Below, piece after piece: positions 15,474-26,477 of a stretch of 64,000 bases of DNA; the first letter of the stretch is position 1, and each line of letters starts with the position of its first letter. The translations under genes were made by a program, and so were the position numbers. Source of the stretch: Pseudomonadota bacterium (lineage in GTDB: Bacteria > Verrucomicrobiota > Verrucomicrobiia > Limisphaerales > SXTU01); contig RFVF01000018.1 of assembly GCA_009922615.1 (NCBI GenBank), forward strand, positions 1 through 64,000, written 5' to 3'. Under the pieces are notes generated by a model. The model made no database searches. It had not been told where the DNA came from and was given only the letters and a program-made list of their open reading frames with translations.

Positions 15474-16688
15474 ATGGCGACACTGAAACCATTTCCTGCA
15501 CTGCGACCGAAGCCCGAACTCGCCGCCCGCATCTGCGAGCTGCCTTACGACGTGATGTCGTGCGAGGAGGCGCGCGAAATGGCAGCAGGCAATCCGCTCT
15601 CCTTCCTTCACGTCTCGAAACCGGAAATTGATCTGCCGCCCGGCACCGACCTCTACTCGCCGGCCGTTTACGCGAAGGGGAAAGAGAACTTCGCCAAGCT
15701 CATCGCCGACGGCGCGCTCTTTCAGGACAGCCAGCCGTGCTTTTACCTCTACCGGCAAATCATGGGCGGCCACGCGCAGACGGGACTCGTCGCCGCCGCA
15801 AGCTGCCAGGAATACCTCGACGGCATCATCAAGAAGCACGAGTTCACGCGCCCGGACAAGGAGGACGACCGCGTGCGCCACATCGAGACGCTCAACTCGC
15901 AGACCGGCCCCGTCTTCCTGACTTACAAGGCCGTGGTCGCGATGGACGAGTTCGTGGCGAAGAAGACGGCAACGACGCCCGACGTGGACTTCACCGGCAA
16001 GGACGGCGTGCGGCACACCTCGTGGAGCGTGCGCGACGCGGCGGAGATCGCCTTCATCGCCGGTCAGTTCGCGAAAATTCCCTTCCTCTACATCGCGGAC
16101 GGCCATCACCGCAGCGCGGCGGCGGGGCGGGTCTTCCAATCGCGGAAAGGCGCGGGCCATAGCGGCGGCTTCCTCACCGTCACCTTCCCGCATAACCAAA
16201 TGCAAATCCTGCCCTACAACCGGGTGCTGAAGGATTTGAACGGCCTCACACCAGAGCAGTTGATCGCGAAGCTGGACGCCATCTTCATCCTCAGCCCGAA
16301 CGGCGCGCCGAAGCCCACGCGCAAGCACGAGCTGGCCTTCTTCCTCGGCGGGCAATGGCGCACGCTGCACTTCCGCCCGCAGTTCGCCGCAACGAAAGAC
16401 CCCATCGAACGCCTGGACGTGACGCTGCTCCAGAAGTTCGTGCTCGACCCCATCTTCGGCATCACCGACCCGCGCACGAGCAAGCGTATCAACTTCGTCG
16501 GTGGCATCCGCGGCACGGCGGAGCTGGAGAAGCTGGTGAACAGCGGCGAATATGCGTGTGCGTTCTCCATGTTCCCGACGAGCATCGTGGACTTGATGGA
16601 GATCGCCGACGCGGGCGGCATCATGCCACCGAAGAGCACGTGGTTTGAGCCCAAGCTGCGCGACGCCATGTTCTGCCACATGATCTGA
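15474..16688 (+). CDS. DUF1015 family protein
   Basis: The protein has 404 residues from ATG 15474. The family opening is present: KPFPALRPKPELAARICELPYDVMS, followed by NPLSFLHVSKPEIDLP, and later IADGHHRSAAA and FPHNQMQILPYNRVLKD. DUF1015 proteins are soluble and widespread in bacteria, often encoded near serine or amino-acid metabolism genes, with no settled activity. An in-frame ATG at 15384 preceded by a perfect AGGAGG would add 30 residues (MTKHAVRKH...) that are not family-like. I prefer the family-based start, but the upstream ribosome site is strong and should be kept in mind. The tRNA gene follows on the other strand. Confidence 0.85.
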   Translation: MATLKPFPALRPKPELAARICELPYDVMSCEEAREMAAGNPLSFLHVSKPEIDLPPGTDLYSPAVYAKGKENFAKLIADGALFQDSQPCFYLYRQIMGGHAQTGLVAAASCQEYLDGIIKKHEFTRPDKEDDRVRHIETLNSQTGPVFLTYKAVVAMDEFVAKKTATTPDVDFTGKDGVRHTSWSVRDAAEIAFIAGQFAKIPFLYIADGHHRSAAAGRVFQSRKGAGHSGGFLTVTFPHNQMQILPYNRVLKDLNGLTPEQLIAKLDAIFILSPNGAPKPTRKHELAFFLGGQWRTLHFRPQFAATKDPIERLDVTLLQKFVLDPIFGITDPRTSKRINFVGGIRGTAELEKLVNSGEYACAFSMFPTSIVDLMEIADAGGIMPPKSTWFEPKLRDAMFCHMI

Positions 16689-16707
16689 GCCGGGCGAAGG
16701 AGGTGAG

Positions 16708-16783
<76 letters not shown>

Positions 16784-16909
16784 AAACCCGTTACCGGGCG
16801 GAGGCTCCCAAGGAAACTGGAAGCTCCGAAAACGCGCCAATCAAGCGCGAACCAACGGGGGCATCCTAAATCGCCCGCCAGAAAGGCGGCAAGCAGTTTT
16901 GAAAATCGC

Positions 16910-16935
16910 CCCGGCGCGGTTGCACCCGCGCCGGG
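16910..16935 (-). terminator. Hairpin terminator after the 64-residue gene
   Basis: Ten perfectly paired bases (16910-16919 with 16926-16935, core CCCGGCGCGG) enclose a six-base loop. On the minus strand the hairpin is followed by GGCGATTTTC. It begins 21 bases downstream of the stop of the 16957-17151 gene, the expected place for an intrinsic terminator. This supports that the small gene is really transcribed. Confidence 0.7.
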
Positions 16936-16956
16936 ATGATTCTGCCGCCGAGCGTG

Positions 16957-17151
16957 TTATTTCGTGGGCCCCAAGGTCAGGTAGGTCTGCTCCGGGCGGG
17001 CGGGCGTTGAAGGCCACGCCATCGCCTCGTCCACGGCCTTGCGCATTTGATCGAACCACCAGTGGGCGCTGGGCAGGCGACGCTGACGGCGGACGGCACG
17101 GCGGTAGGCTGGAGTGGCATTGGCGAGAGTGAGTTCCATTTGATGCTTCAT
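16957..17151 (-). CDS. Small basic protein of unknown function with WWFxxM motif
   Basis: The 64-residue frame starts at ATG 17151. Its first half is basic (AYRRAVRRQRRLPSA). The second half carries the striking AHWWFDQMRKAVDEAMAW, then ends PARPEQTYLTLGPTK. I recall similar tiny proteins with a WWFxxMRxxVDxA core from other Verrucomicrobiota genomes but can assign no family name. No membrane segment or cysteine is present; the basic N-terminus suggests nucleic-acid or ribosome contact. The ribosome site is weak (AAAGA). A good terminator lies 21 bp downstream and a divergent glycosidase gene lies upstream. The frame stays open upstream of the ATG, but those codons look random. Confidence 0.65.
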   Translation of the reverse strand: MKHQMELTLANATPAYRRAVRRQRRLPSAHWWFDQMRKAVDEAMAWPSTPARPEQTYLTLGPTK

Positions 17152-17295
17152 AATTTGTCTTTCGTTGTGAAGCAGCCTACGTGGCTGAGTGGGACAAGCG
17201 CTGTCCGTGCCCAAATCTGGCATCGGATTATTTCGCCGCGAGTGAAGGGGCTTTTTTCTTTCCGCTGGGTGGGGCGCATCGCAGAGTTCGGCCCC

Positions 17296-19551
17296 GTGAA
17301 AGCGCTGCGTCTCCCCTGCCCAGAAGTTTGGTTGCTGGCCGGGCTGCTCGGACTGCTGGGCGCGAAGCAAACAGCCGGAGCGGGACCGATCGCCACTCCC
17401 GAGGCCGCGCTGGCGGCGAAAGCCGATCTCTGGGGCGAGGCGGCGTTACGAGAACCGAACGGACCGAGCTACGAATTCTTCGCCCCGCTGCTGCCGCCGT
17501 TGCGCTACGTCAACGCTGATTTTCGCCATTATCCCATTGTCCTTAGCGCGCCCGGCGCACCAGTGAAGGCCCGGTTCATCGCTAACGGCAGTGGAGTAAA
17601 TTTGCCCGGCGGCGCTCGGAGTTGGAATGACGTGGGAACGCCGGTGACGTTCCGCGTGGGCATCGACGAGCTGCGTTTTGGCGAATTTCCGGAGCGATTG
17701 CGCGGGCCGCGTTACGAGCACGACTGGTTGCCGGTCGTGCGGCTGGATTACCAGCACGAAGGAAAAATCTACCGGCAAGAAACCTTCGCGTGCGTGGAGC
17801 CGGAACTCGCGCAGCACGGTGTGGTGTTGGTCCGCTTCACCCTGCCAGACGACGAGAAGGGAACCGTTGTTGCGCAGATCGAATCGAAGGTCGCCCTGCG
17901 CTCGGAGCCCGGCCGACTCGTAAACGAGGCGGGCGAGATCGTGGCTTGGTTTGATTCTCCATGGAAATGGCAACCCGGACGGCAACGGCTCGTGGCCCCG
18001 CTGGCCACTCCGAAATCCGCAGCCACGCTGGCCATCGCCACCCAGCCCGCACCGGCGACCTTGCCTTCGCCGGTAGAATGGACAGCCAGCCAACGGCATC
18101 GAGCGGCTGGTGAATCGACTTGGCAGGAATTGGTCGGCCGCGGAATGCAACTCTCCGTTCCCGAGCCGGTGGTGATGAACGCCTGGCGGTCATTACTCGT
18201 GGGCACGCACGCGCTCATCCGCAGCAACCGCATGCACTACAGTGCTGGTAACCAATACGACCGGCTCTATCAGGCCGAGGGTTGCGATGCGCTTCACGCG
18301 CTGCTCTGGTGGGGGCACGAAGTCCGCCCACTCGCCGTTTCGCAACTGGACTTCACGCGCAAAGGCCTGGAGTTCCACCAGGCCGGCCACAAGTTGCAAC
18401 TGCTCACCCACCTCCGCGATTTCACGCACGATGATGCGTTCATCCGGGAGCTCCGGCCGAAGTGGGAAAAGGAGATCGCCCTCATCGTCAACAGTCGGAC
18501 CAATGCGGAAGGTTTGTTTCCGCGCGAGCAATACTGCGGCGACATCGCCACGCCGGTGTTTTCCCTAAACTCCAACGCCAAGGCTTGGCGCGCGCTCCGC
18601 GACTTCAGTGCGACGCTCGACGCGATGGGCGAACCGGACGAAGCCCGCCGCCTTGCCGCCGTCGCCGGTGAATTCAAGCAGCGCATCCTCGCTGCCGTGG
18701 AAAAAAGTTCGCGCCCCGCCGCACCGGGCTTTGTGCCCATCGCGCTTTCCGGCGAAGAAGAACCTTACGACGTGATCACCGCGACGAAGCTCGGAAGCTA
18801 CTGGAACTTGATGGCGAACTACGTGCTCGGCGCCGGCATCCTCCACGAGCCGCGCGAGCGGGCGTTGCTGGATTACCTCCAACAGCACGGCGGGCTGGTG
18901 ATGGGCCTGACGCGCTCGCGTCCCAACGTGAGTTTCTGGACCGGCCCCCACAGTGCGAACCCACTCTACGGCACGCGTTATGTCCTGACGTTGCTGCGAA
19001 GGGATGAGCCGGAGCGCGCGCTGGTGAGCTTCTACGGGATGCTCGCGCAGGGCTTTACGTGGGACACCTTCATCGCGGGCGAAGGCGGTTCACTCACGCC
19101 GCTGGACGCTCGAGGGCGGCTCTTTTACTGCCCACCCAACAGCGCGGGCAACGCCCACTTCCTCACCATGCTCCGGCACCTGCTGGTGCAGGATTGGGAC
19201 CTCGATGACGATGGCCGGCCCGAGACGTTGCGCCTCGCGTTCGCCACGCCGAGGCGCTGGCTGGAAGACGGGAAGGAAATCAAAGTGGAACGCGCACCGA
19301 CCGCGTTCGGGACGATCGCGTTCTCATTGCGCTCGCGACTCAACGCAGGCGAGGTCATCGCCGACTTCACCCCACCCGCCCGCACGCCAAAGCAAACACT
19401 GCTGCGCGTGCGAGTCCCCGAGGGCTGGCAGGTGGCATCCGCACGGGCGGGCGAACGTGAGCTAAAGGTTGATGCGCAGGGGACGGTGGATCTCACAACC
19501 GTCCGCACGAAGGCCACGCTGCGCTTTGAAGTTAAGCGAGCGTCGCAATGA
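17296..19551 (+). CDS. Secreted six-hairpin glycosidase-superfamily protein
   Basis: A GTG at 17296 (751 residues) is preferred because it opens directly into a signal peptide (KALRLPCPEVWLLAGLLGLLGA). The frame is open back to 17047, but that part overlaps the divergent small gene. An N-terminal beta-sandwich (~residues 50-290) is followed by an alpha/alpha-barrel region with helices such as YDRLYQAEGCDALHALLWWGH, EKEIALIVNSRTNAEGLFP and ITATKLGSYWNLMANYVLGAG. This is the six-hairpin glycosidase fold found in several glycoside hydrolase families. The catalytic acids cannot be picked with certainty. A C-terminal beta segment closes the protein. A role in extracellular polysaccharide breakdown is inferred from fold and export. 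Confidence 0.75.
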   Translation: MKALRLPCPEVWLLAGLLGLLGAKQTAGAGPIATPEAALAAKADLWGEAALREPNGPSYEFFAPLLPPLRYVNADFRHYPIVLSAPGAPVKARFIANGSGVNLPGGARSWNDVGTPVTFRVGIDELRFGEFPERLRGPRYEHDWLPVVRLDYQHEGKIYRQETFACVEPELAQHGVVLVRFTLPDDEKGTVVAQIESKVALRSEPGRLVNEAGEIVAWFDSPWKWQPGRQRLVAPLATPKSAATLAIATQPAPATLPSPVEWTASQRHRAAGESTWQELVGRGMQLSVPEPVVMNAWRSLLVGTHALIRSNRMHYSAGNQYDRLYQAEGCDALHALLWWGHEVRPLAVSQLDFTRKGLEFHQAGHKLQLLTHLRDFTHDDAFIRELRPKWEKEIALIVNSRTNAEGLFPREQYCGDIATPVFSLNSNAKAWRALRDFSATLDAMGEPDEARRLAAVAGEFKQRILAAVEKSSRPAAPGFVPIALSGEEEPYDVITATKLGSYWNLMANYVLGAGILHEPRERALLDYLQQHGGLVMGLTRSRPNVSFWTGPHSANPLYGTRYVLTLLRRDEPERALVSFYGMLAQGFTWDTFIAGEGGSLTPLDARGRLFYCPPNSAGNAHFLTMLRHLLVQDWDLDDDGRPETLRLAFATPRRWLEDGKEIKVERAPTAFGTIAFSLRSRLNAGEVIADFTPPARTPKQTLLRVRVPEGWQVASARAGERELKVDAQGTVDLTTVRTKATLRFEVKRASQ

Positions 19552-19564
19552 ACTCGAATTTGAA

Positions 19565-19634
19565 CCACAGAGACACAGAGAACATCGAGGTGGAGCAAGA
19601 CCGCAGTTTCTCTCTGTGTCCGCTGTGCCTCGGT
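19565..19634. repeat. Intergenic imperfect palindrome (CACAGAGACACAGAG type)
   Basis: The left arm CCACAGAGACACAGAGAA (19565-19582) has a near-complementary partner ending in TCTCTCTGTGTCCGCTGTG at about 19607-19627, with small bulges and a ~25-base spacer. It fills the gap between the glycosidase stop and the pseudouridine synthase start. Elements starting with this phrase recur between genes in many bacterial genomes, as I recall. It could be a bidirectional transcription-stop hairpin or a non-autonomous mobile palindrome. There is no clear T-tract. Confidence 0.7.
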
Positions 19635-19647
19635 GATTAATCACAAA

Positions 19648-20214
19648 ATGCTCCTCGCCTTTCACAAGCCCTACGGAGTCCTGTCGCAATTCACGCCCGA
19701 GCCCGGCTCATCGTTCCGCACGCTGGCTGACTTTGGCTTTCCGCAGGCGGTGTATCCCATCGGCCGGCTGGATGCGGACAGCGAGGGGTTGCTGCTGTTG
19801 AGCGACGAGGCGGAGTTGAACCAGCGGCTGCTGCACCCGCGCCACGCCCACGAGCGCGAGTATTGGGTGCAGGTCGAGCGGATTCCGTCAACGGATGCAA
19901 TGCGACAACTTCAGCAGGGATTGGTGATTCAAGGCCGGCGCACTCTGCCCTGTCGCGCGCAGTTGCTGGACCCGCAACCGGAAATGCCTCCGCGCATGCC
20001 GCCCATCCGCGTGCGCAAAAATGTGCCCGACTGCTGGCTCGCGTTGGAACTGGTCGAGGGTAAAAACCGGCAGGTGCGCCGCATGACGGCCGCCATCGGG
20101 CATCCGACCTTGCGGCTAGTGCGGGTGCGCATCGGCCAGCTCCAGCTCGCGAATTTCCCCGCCGGCCAGTGGCGGGAATTGTCAGCCGCCGAGCGCAAAC
20201 AAGTGCTGGGCTGA
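19648..20214 (+). CDS. RluE/RsuA-type pseudouridine synthase
   Basis: The 188-residue protein starts at ATG 19648; five earlier codons beginning with a GTG at 19633 overlap the palindrome and are less likely. The catalytic motif GRLDADSEGLLLLS contains the nucleophilic D42. KPYGVLSQF near the N-terminus and EGKNRQVRRMTAAIGHPTLRLVRVRIG near the C-terminus are classic for the RsuA/RluB/RluE/RluF group. The lack of an N-terminal S4 domain and the short length point to RluE, which modifies 23S rRNA at U2457 in E. coli. The rRNA position here is an inference. Confidence 0.9.
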   Translation: MLLAFHKPYGVLSQFTPEPGSSFRTLADFGFPQAVYPIGRLDADSEGLLLLSDEAELNQRLLHPRHAHEREYWVQVERIPSTDAMRQLQQGLVIQGRRTLPCRAQLLDPQPEMPPRMPPIRVRKNVPDCWLALELVEGKNRQVRRMTAAIGHPTLRLVRVRIGQLQLANFPAGQWRELSAAERKQVLG

Positions 20215-20215
20215 C

Positions 20216-20250
20216 GAAGCGCCGCAAACGGCTTGCGGAGCCGGGGCTTC
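20216..20250 (+). terminator. Possible hairpin terminator after the pseudouridine synthase
   Basis: Just past the stop codon, CCGCAA (20222-20227) pairs with TTGCGG (20233-20238) around a five-base loop, and the outer GAAGC (20216-20220) can pair with GCTTC (20246-20250). No strong T-run follows (CTCCCTTTAA), so this is a weak call. Confidence 0.35.
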
Positions 20251-20289
20251 CTCCCTTTAATTCGCCCAGTGTCCACGACATCGCACCAC

Positions 20290-20886
20290 ATGAAACGCTC
20301 TGCCTTCCTCCAACTCGCCGCCCTGCTCTGCCTTGCCACCACTACCTACGCAGCTGACGCGTGGAAGCCCGAGCCGGGCTTCATCAGCCTCTACAACGGT
20401 AAGGACCTCACCGGCTGGGGCTACCGTGACAAGGAGTTGAAGCCCGCCGAAACCTTCGACGGCAAGGTCAATGCCAGCGACGAGCGCTACACCGCCAAGG
20501 GCGAGGCGCTCACGGTCAACCCATTCGCCGAGGGCAAAGGCCCCAAGCTCCGCCAGCTCTACACGACCAAGGAGTTTCCGAAGAACTTCATCCTCAAGCT
20601 GGAGTTCCGCGCCGCCGTCAACGCGGACAGTGGCATCTTCCTGCGCAAGCCCCAGCTCCAATGCCGCGACTACCTCGTCGCCGGCCCTTACAAGGAGCTC
20701 AAGAAATACAAGGCCCAAGACTGGAACGTCATCGAGGTCGTCGTGAAGGACAACGTCGCCCACTGCACCTGCAACGGCGAAGTGCTCGAAGCCGCGCTCA
20801 AGCTCCCGCCCACCGGCCCCATCGGCCTCGAAGCGGACCGCGGCCAGATGGAGTATCGGCGGATTCAGATTAAGGAACTGCCGTGA
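20290..20886 (+). CDS. Secreted DUF1080 (3-keto-disaccharide hydrolase-like) protein
   Basis: The ATG at 20290 gives 198 residues with a signal peptide (MKRSAFLQLAALLCLATTTYA, cut before ADAWKPE). The mature part has the DUF1080 hallmarks GFISLYNGKDLTGWGY, FILKLEFRAAVNADSGIFLR, the WNVIEVVVKDN strand, and the closing PTGPIGLEADRGQMEYRRIQI. The fold is a concanavalin-like jelly roll. Some members hydrolyse 3-ketoglycosides; many are uncharacterised. It stands alone between the pseudouridine synthase and secA. Confidence 0.9.
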   Translation: MKRSAFLQLAALLCLATTTYAADAWKPEPGFISLYNGKDLTGWGYRDKELKPAETFDGKVNASDERYTAKGEALTVNPFAEGKGPKLRQLYTTKEFPKNFILKLEFRAAVNADSGIFLRKPQLQCRDYLVAGPYKELKKYKAQDWNVIEVVVKDNVAHCTCNGEVLEAALKLPPTGPIGLEADRGQMEYRRIQIKELP

Positions 20887-20893
20887 GCGGTGG

Positions 20894-20984
20894 CGGCAGG
20901 AAGTAGGAGCAAGATCAGGAGAAGATTACGAGCGGAGCGATTACCTCCTGCTCTGAGTGTTGGTCGCTATCGTAGTTCCTGCCG
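20894..20984. repeat. Intergenic element with 9-bp inverted ends
   Basis: CGGCAGGAA (20894-20902) is exactly complementary to TTCCTGCCG (20976-20984), followed by TTTTCTTCCCC. The interior is AG-rich (GGAGCAAGATCAGGAGAAGATTACGAG) and contains a short direct repeat GATTAC. It lies between the DUF1080 gene and secA. The AG-rich, inverted-end layout resembles small dispersed intergenic palindromes. It could also serve as a terminator for the DUF1080 gene, given the T/C-rich tail. Confidence 0.55.
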
Positions 20985-21043
20985 GTTTTCTTCCCCTTTG
21001 ACGCCCCCCTGTCCATCCCGTAGTTTCCCGGCCTCTTTCGATC

Positions 21044-24109
<3,066 letters not shown>

Positions 24110-24118
24110 GGCCGCACG

Positions 24119-25039
24119 TCACGCCGGACAATACGGCCGCAACACGTTCCCCGCGACCCGCAGCGCATCCTGCCGGCCGGCTAGGGTTTTCCCAAACGTT
24201 GGATCCTCCACCTCGATGCACACCGGGCCGCGATAGCTCGTCGCCATCAGCGCCGCCATAAACCGCCCCCAGTCCATCTCGCCGTAGCCGGGAATGCGCG
24301 GCGTGTGCCACTCGTTCGGGTGCGCAAAGACGCCGACCTCGTTGAGCCGATCGCGATGAAGCTGCACGTCCTTCGCGTGAAAATGGAAAATCTTGTCCTG
24401 AAACTCACGCAGCGGACTCACCGGATCCATGTGTTGAAGCACGAAGTGGGAAGGATCGTAGTTCAGGCCGAAATGCTTCGAGGGAATGTCATTGAACGCC
24501 CGTCGCCAGATGGCCGGCGTAGTGAAGAGGTTTTTTCCGCCCGGCCACTCGTCCTTCGTGAAAGACATCGGGCAGTTCTCGATGCCCACCTTGATGTCGT
24601 GATCCTCGGCGAACGCGATGAGCGGCCGCCAGGTCTTGAGAAAGCGCGGCCAGTTGTCGTCCACGCTGCGGGTCCAATCGCGGCCGACGAAGGTGTTCAC
24701 GTTCTTCAAGCCCAGCCGCGCGGCGGCGCGGATGACCTGCTTGAGGTGGCTCACGGCGGCCTTCGCCACGACCGGGTCCGGATCAAGCGGGTTCGGATAG
24801 TAGCCCAGCGCGGTGAGCGAAACGCCATGCCGGGCACACAGCGCGTGAGCTTCTTCAGCGCGGGATTTCGTGAAATCCGCCACGTCAATGTGCGTGACGC
24901 CGGCGAATTTTCGTTCGGCCTTGCCCACGGGCCAGCACATCACCTCCACGCAGCGGAACCGCTCGGCGGCGGCGAATGCGAGGACTTGATCTAACGACAG
25001 TTCAGGCAGGATGGCGGAGACGAAGCCGAGTTGAAACAT
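24119..25039 (-). CDS. Sugar phosphate isomerase/epimerase-like TIM barrel protein
   Basis: The ATG at 25039 gives 306 residues; longer frames upstream are not family-like. Motifs of the xylose-isomerase-like AP_endonuc_2 family are visible: FGFVSAIL-type opening, NVNTFVGRDWT, VGIENCPMSF (metal-ligand Glu), GLNYDPSHFVLQHMDP (Asp/His ligands), FHFHAKDV and VCIEVEDP near the end. These enzymes act on sugars, inositols or keto-sugars in the cytosol. The exact substrate is unknown. It converges on secA with only 9 bp between stops, and it starts divergently from dxr across a 289-bp gap. Confidence 0.85.
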   Translation of the reverse strand: MFQLGFVSAILPELSLDQVLAFAAAERFRCVEVMCWPVGKAERKFAGVTHIDVADFTKSRAEEAHALCARHGVSLTALGYYPNPLDPDPVVAKAAVSHLKQVIRAAARLGLKNVNTFVGRDWTRSVDDNWPRFLKTWRPLIAFAEDHDIKVGIENCPMSFTKDEWPGGKNLFTTPAIWRRAFNDIPSKHFGLNYDPSHFVLQHMDPVSPLREFQDKIFHFHAKDVQLHRDRLNEVGVFAHPNEWHTPRIPGYGEMDWGRFMAALMATSYRGPVCIEVEDPTFGKTLAGRQDALRVAGNVLRPYCPA

Positions 25040-25328
25040 GGTGGCGGCAAGTATCGGAAAAGCCCCGGCGCAAGCAAGGAAGTCTGCGGGCGGCCAGCGG
25101 CCTTGGGCGAGACCGCCTTCAAGTCCTATCTGCGCAACGGCGGCAACTGGATTGATCAGATCAGTCCACGGCAACCCAGGCCCATACGCGTGCCGGCGTG
25201 CCTTCGCGGCTGCTGAACTTGCGACCGCATCCCTCTCGTCGAGCCGGTAACACCACTCCTTTTTGCTGCAATGGCCGGCAGAATCCGGCAGCCTCGCGCG
25301 CGTTGATTTCAAGCAGTTGCTCGTCGCA

Positions 25329-26477
25329 ATGAAAAACGTCGTTCTCCTCGGCTCCACCGGCTCCATCGGCACCAGCACCCTCAAGGTCGCCGATGACCTG
25401 CCCGATCGCCTGCGCATCTTGGGCATGGCAGCGGGCGGCAACTCCGAACTTCTCCTTGAGCAAACCCTCAAGTATCAGCCCGCCGCCATCTCCATCAACG
25501 ATCCCGCCAAGGCCGCCGAACTCCAGGCCAGCCTCGGCACGCGGGTTCAAGTCCACGCCGGCAACGACGGCCTGCTCAAGCTCGCCACCCTGCCCGAGGC
25601 CGACATCGTCCTCATCGCCATCGTCGGCACCGCCGGCTTGCAACCCGCGCTCGCCGCCATCCGTGCGGGCAAGGACATCGCCGTGGCCTCGAAGGAAATC
25701 CTCGTCATGGCCGGTGAGACGGTGATGAACGAAGCCCGCAAACACGGCGTCCGCGTCCTCGCCGTGGACAGCGAGCACTCCGCCATCTTCCAGTGCCTCG
25801 ATGACAAGCCGCCCGCCTCCGTCCGCAGCCTCTGGCTCACCGCCAGCGGCGGCCCCTTCCGCGACAAAGCGCTGCATCCGAAAGAATCTTTCGCCGACAT
25901 CACCGTCGAGCGCGCGCTGAAGCACCCAAGCTGGGTCATGGGCCGCAAGATCACCATTGATTCCGCCACCCTCTTCAACAAGGGCCTGGAGATGATCGAA
26001 GCTCGCTGGCTTTTCGACATCGGCATGGACCGCGTGAAGGTCGTCGTGCATCCGCAAAGCGTCGTCCACTCCATGGTCGAGTTCGTGGACGGCTCCATCA
26101 TCGCGCAACTCAGCACGCCCGACATGTGCCTGCCCATCCAATACGCCCTCACCTACCCTGAGCGTGTCGGCAGCGACCGCGTGCAGACCCACTTCGCAAA
26201 AATCGGCACCCTCACCTTCGAAGAACCGGACACCGACCGCTTCCCTTCGCTCAACCTCGCGCGCCGCGCCGGTGAAGTCGGCGGCACCCTGCCCGCCGTG
26301 CTCAACGCCGCCAACGAAATCGCCGTGGAAGCCTTCTGCAACCGCCAGATCAAGTTCACCGACATCTCCGCCGCCGTCGCCCGCGCGATGGAGACGCACA
26401 GCGTCATCGAGCATCCCACGCTGGAGCAGATTCTTGAAGCGGATGCGTGGGCACGGCAGAACACCCTTCGCACATGA
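25329..26477 (+). CDS. dxr: 1-deoxy-D-xylulose 5-phosphate reductoisomerase
   Basis: This is the 382-residue cytosolic enzyme of the methylerythritol phosphate route, converting DXP to MEP with NADPH. GSTGSIG at residues 8-14 binds NADPH; VDSEHSAIFQC, ITIDSATLFNKGLEMIEA and VHPQSVVHSMVEF are the catalytic and metal-binding blocks. The ATG at 25329 places GSTGSIG at the usual distance. The stop codon overlaps the start of mqnE (ATGA), so isoprenoid and menaquinone synthesis genes are translationally coupled. The 289-bp upstream gap shared with the sugar isomerase gene must hold its promoter. Confidence 0.97.
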   Translation: MKNVVLLGSTGSIGTSTLKVADDLPDRLRILGMAAGGNSELLLEQTLKYQPAAISINDPAKAAELQASLGTRVQVHAGNDGLLKLATLPEADIVLIAIVGTAGLQPALAAIRAGKDIAVASKEILVMAGETVMNEARKHGVRVLAVDSEHSAIFQCLDDKPPASVRSLWLTASGGPFRDKALHPKESFADITVERALKHPSWVMGRKITIDSATLFNKGLEMIEARWLFDIGMDRVKVVVHPQSVVHSMVEFVDGSIIAQLSTPDMCLPIQYALTYPERVGSDRVQTHFAKIGTLTFEEPDTDRFPSLNLARRAGEVGGTLPAVLNAANEIAVEAFCNRQIKFTDISAAVARAMETHSVIEHPTLEQILEADAWARQNTLRT

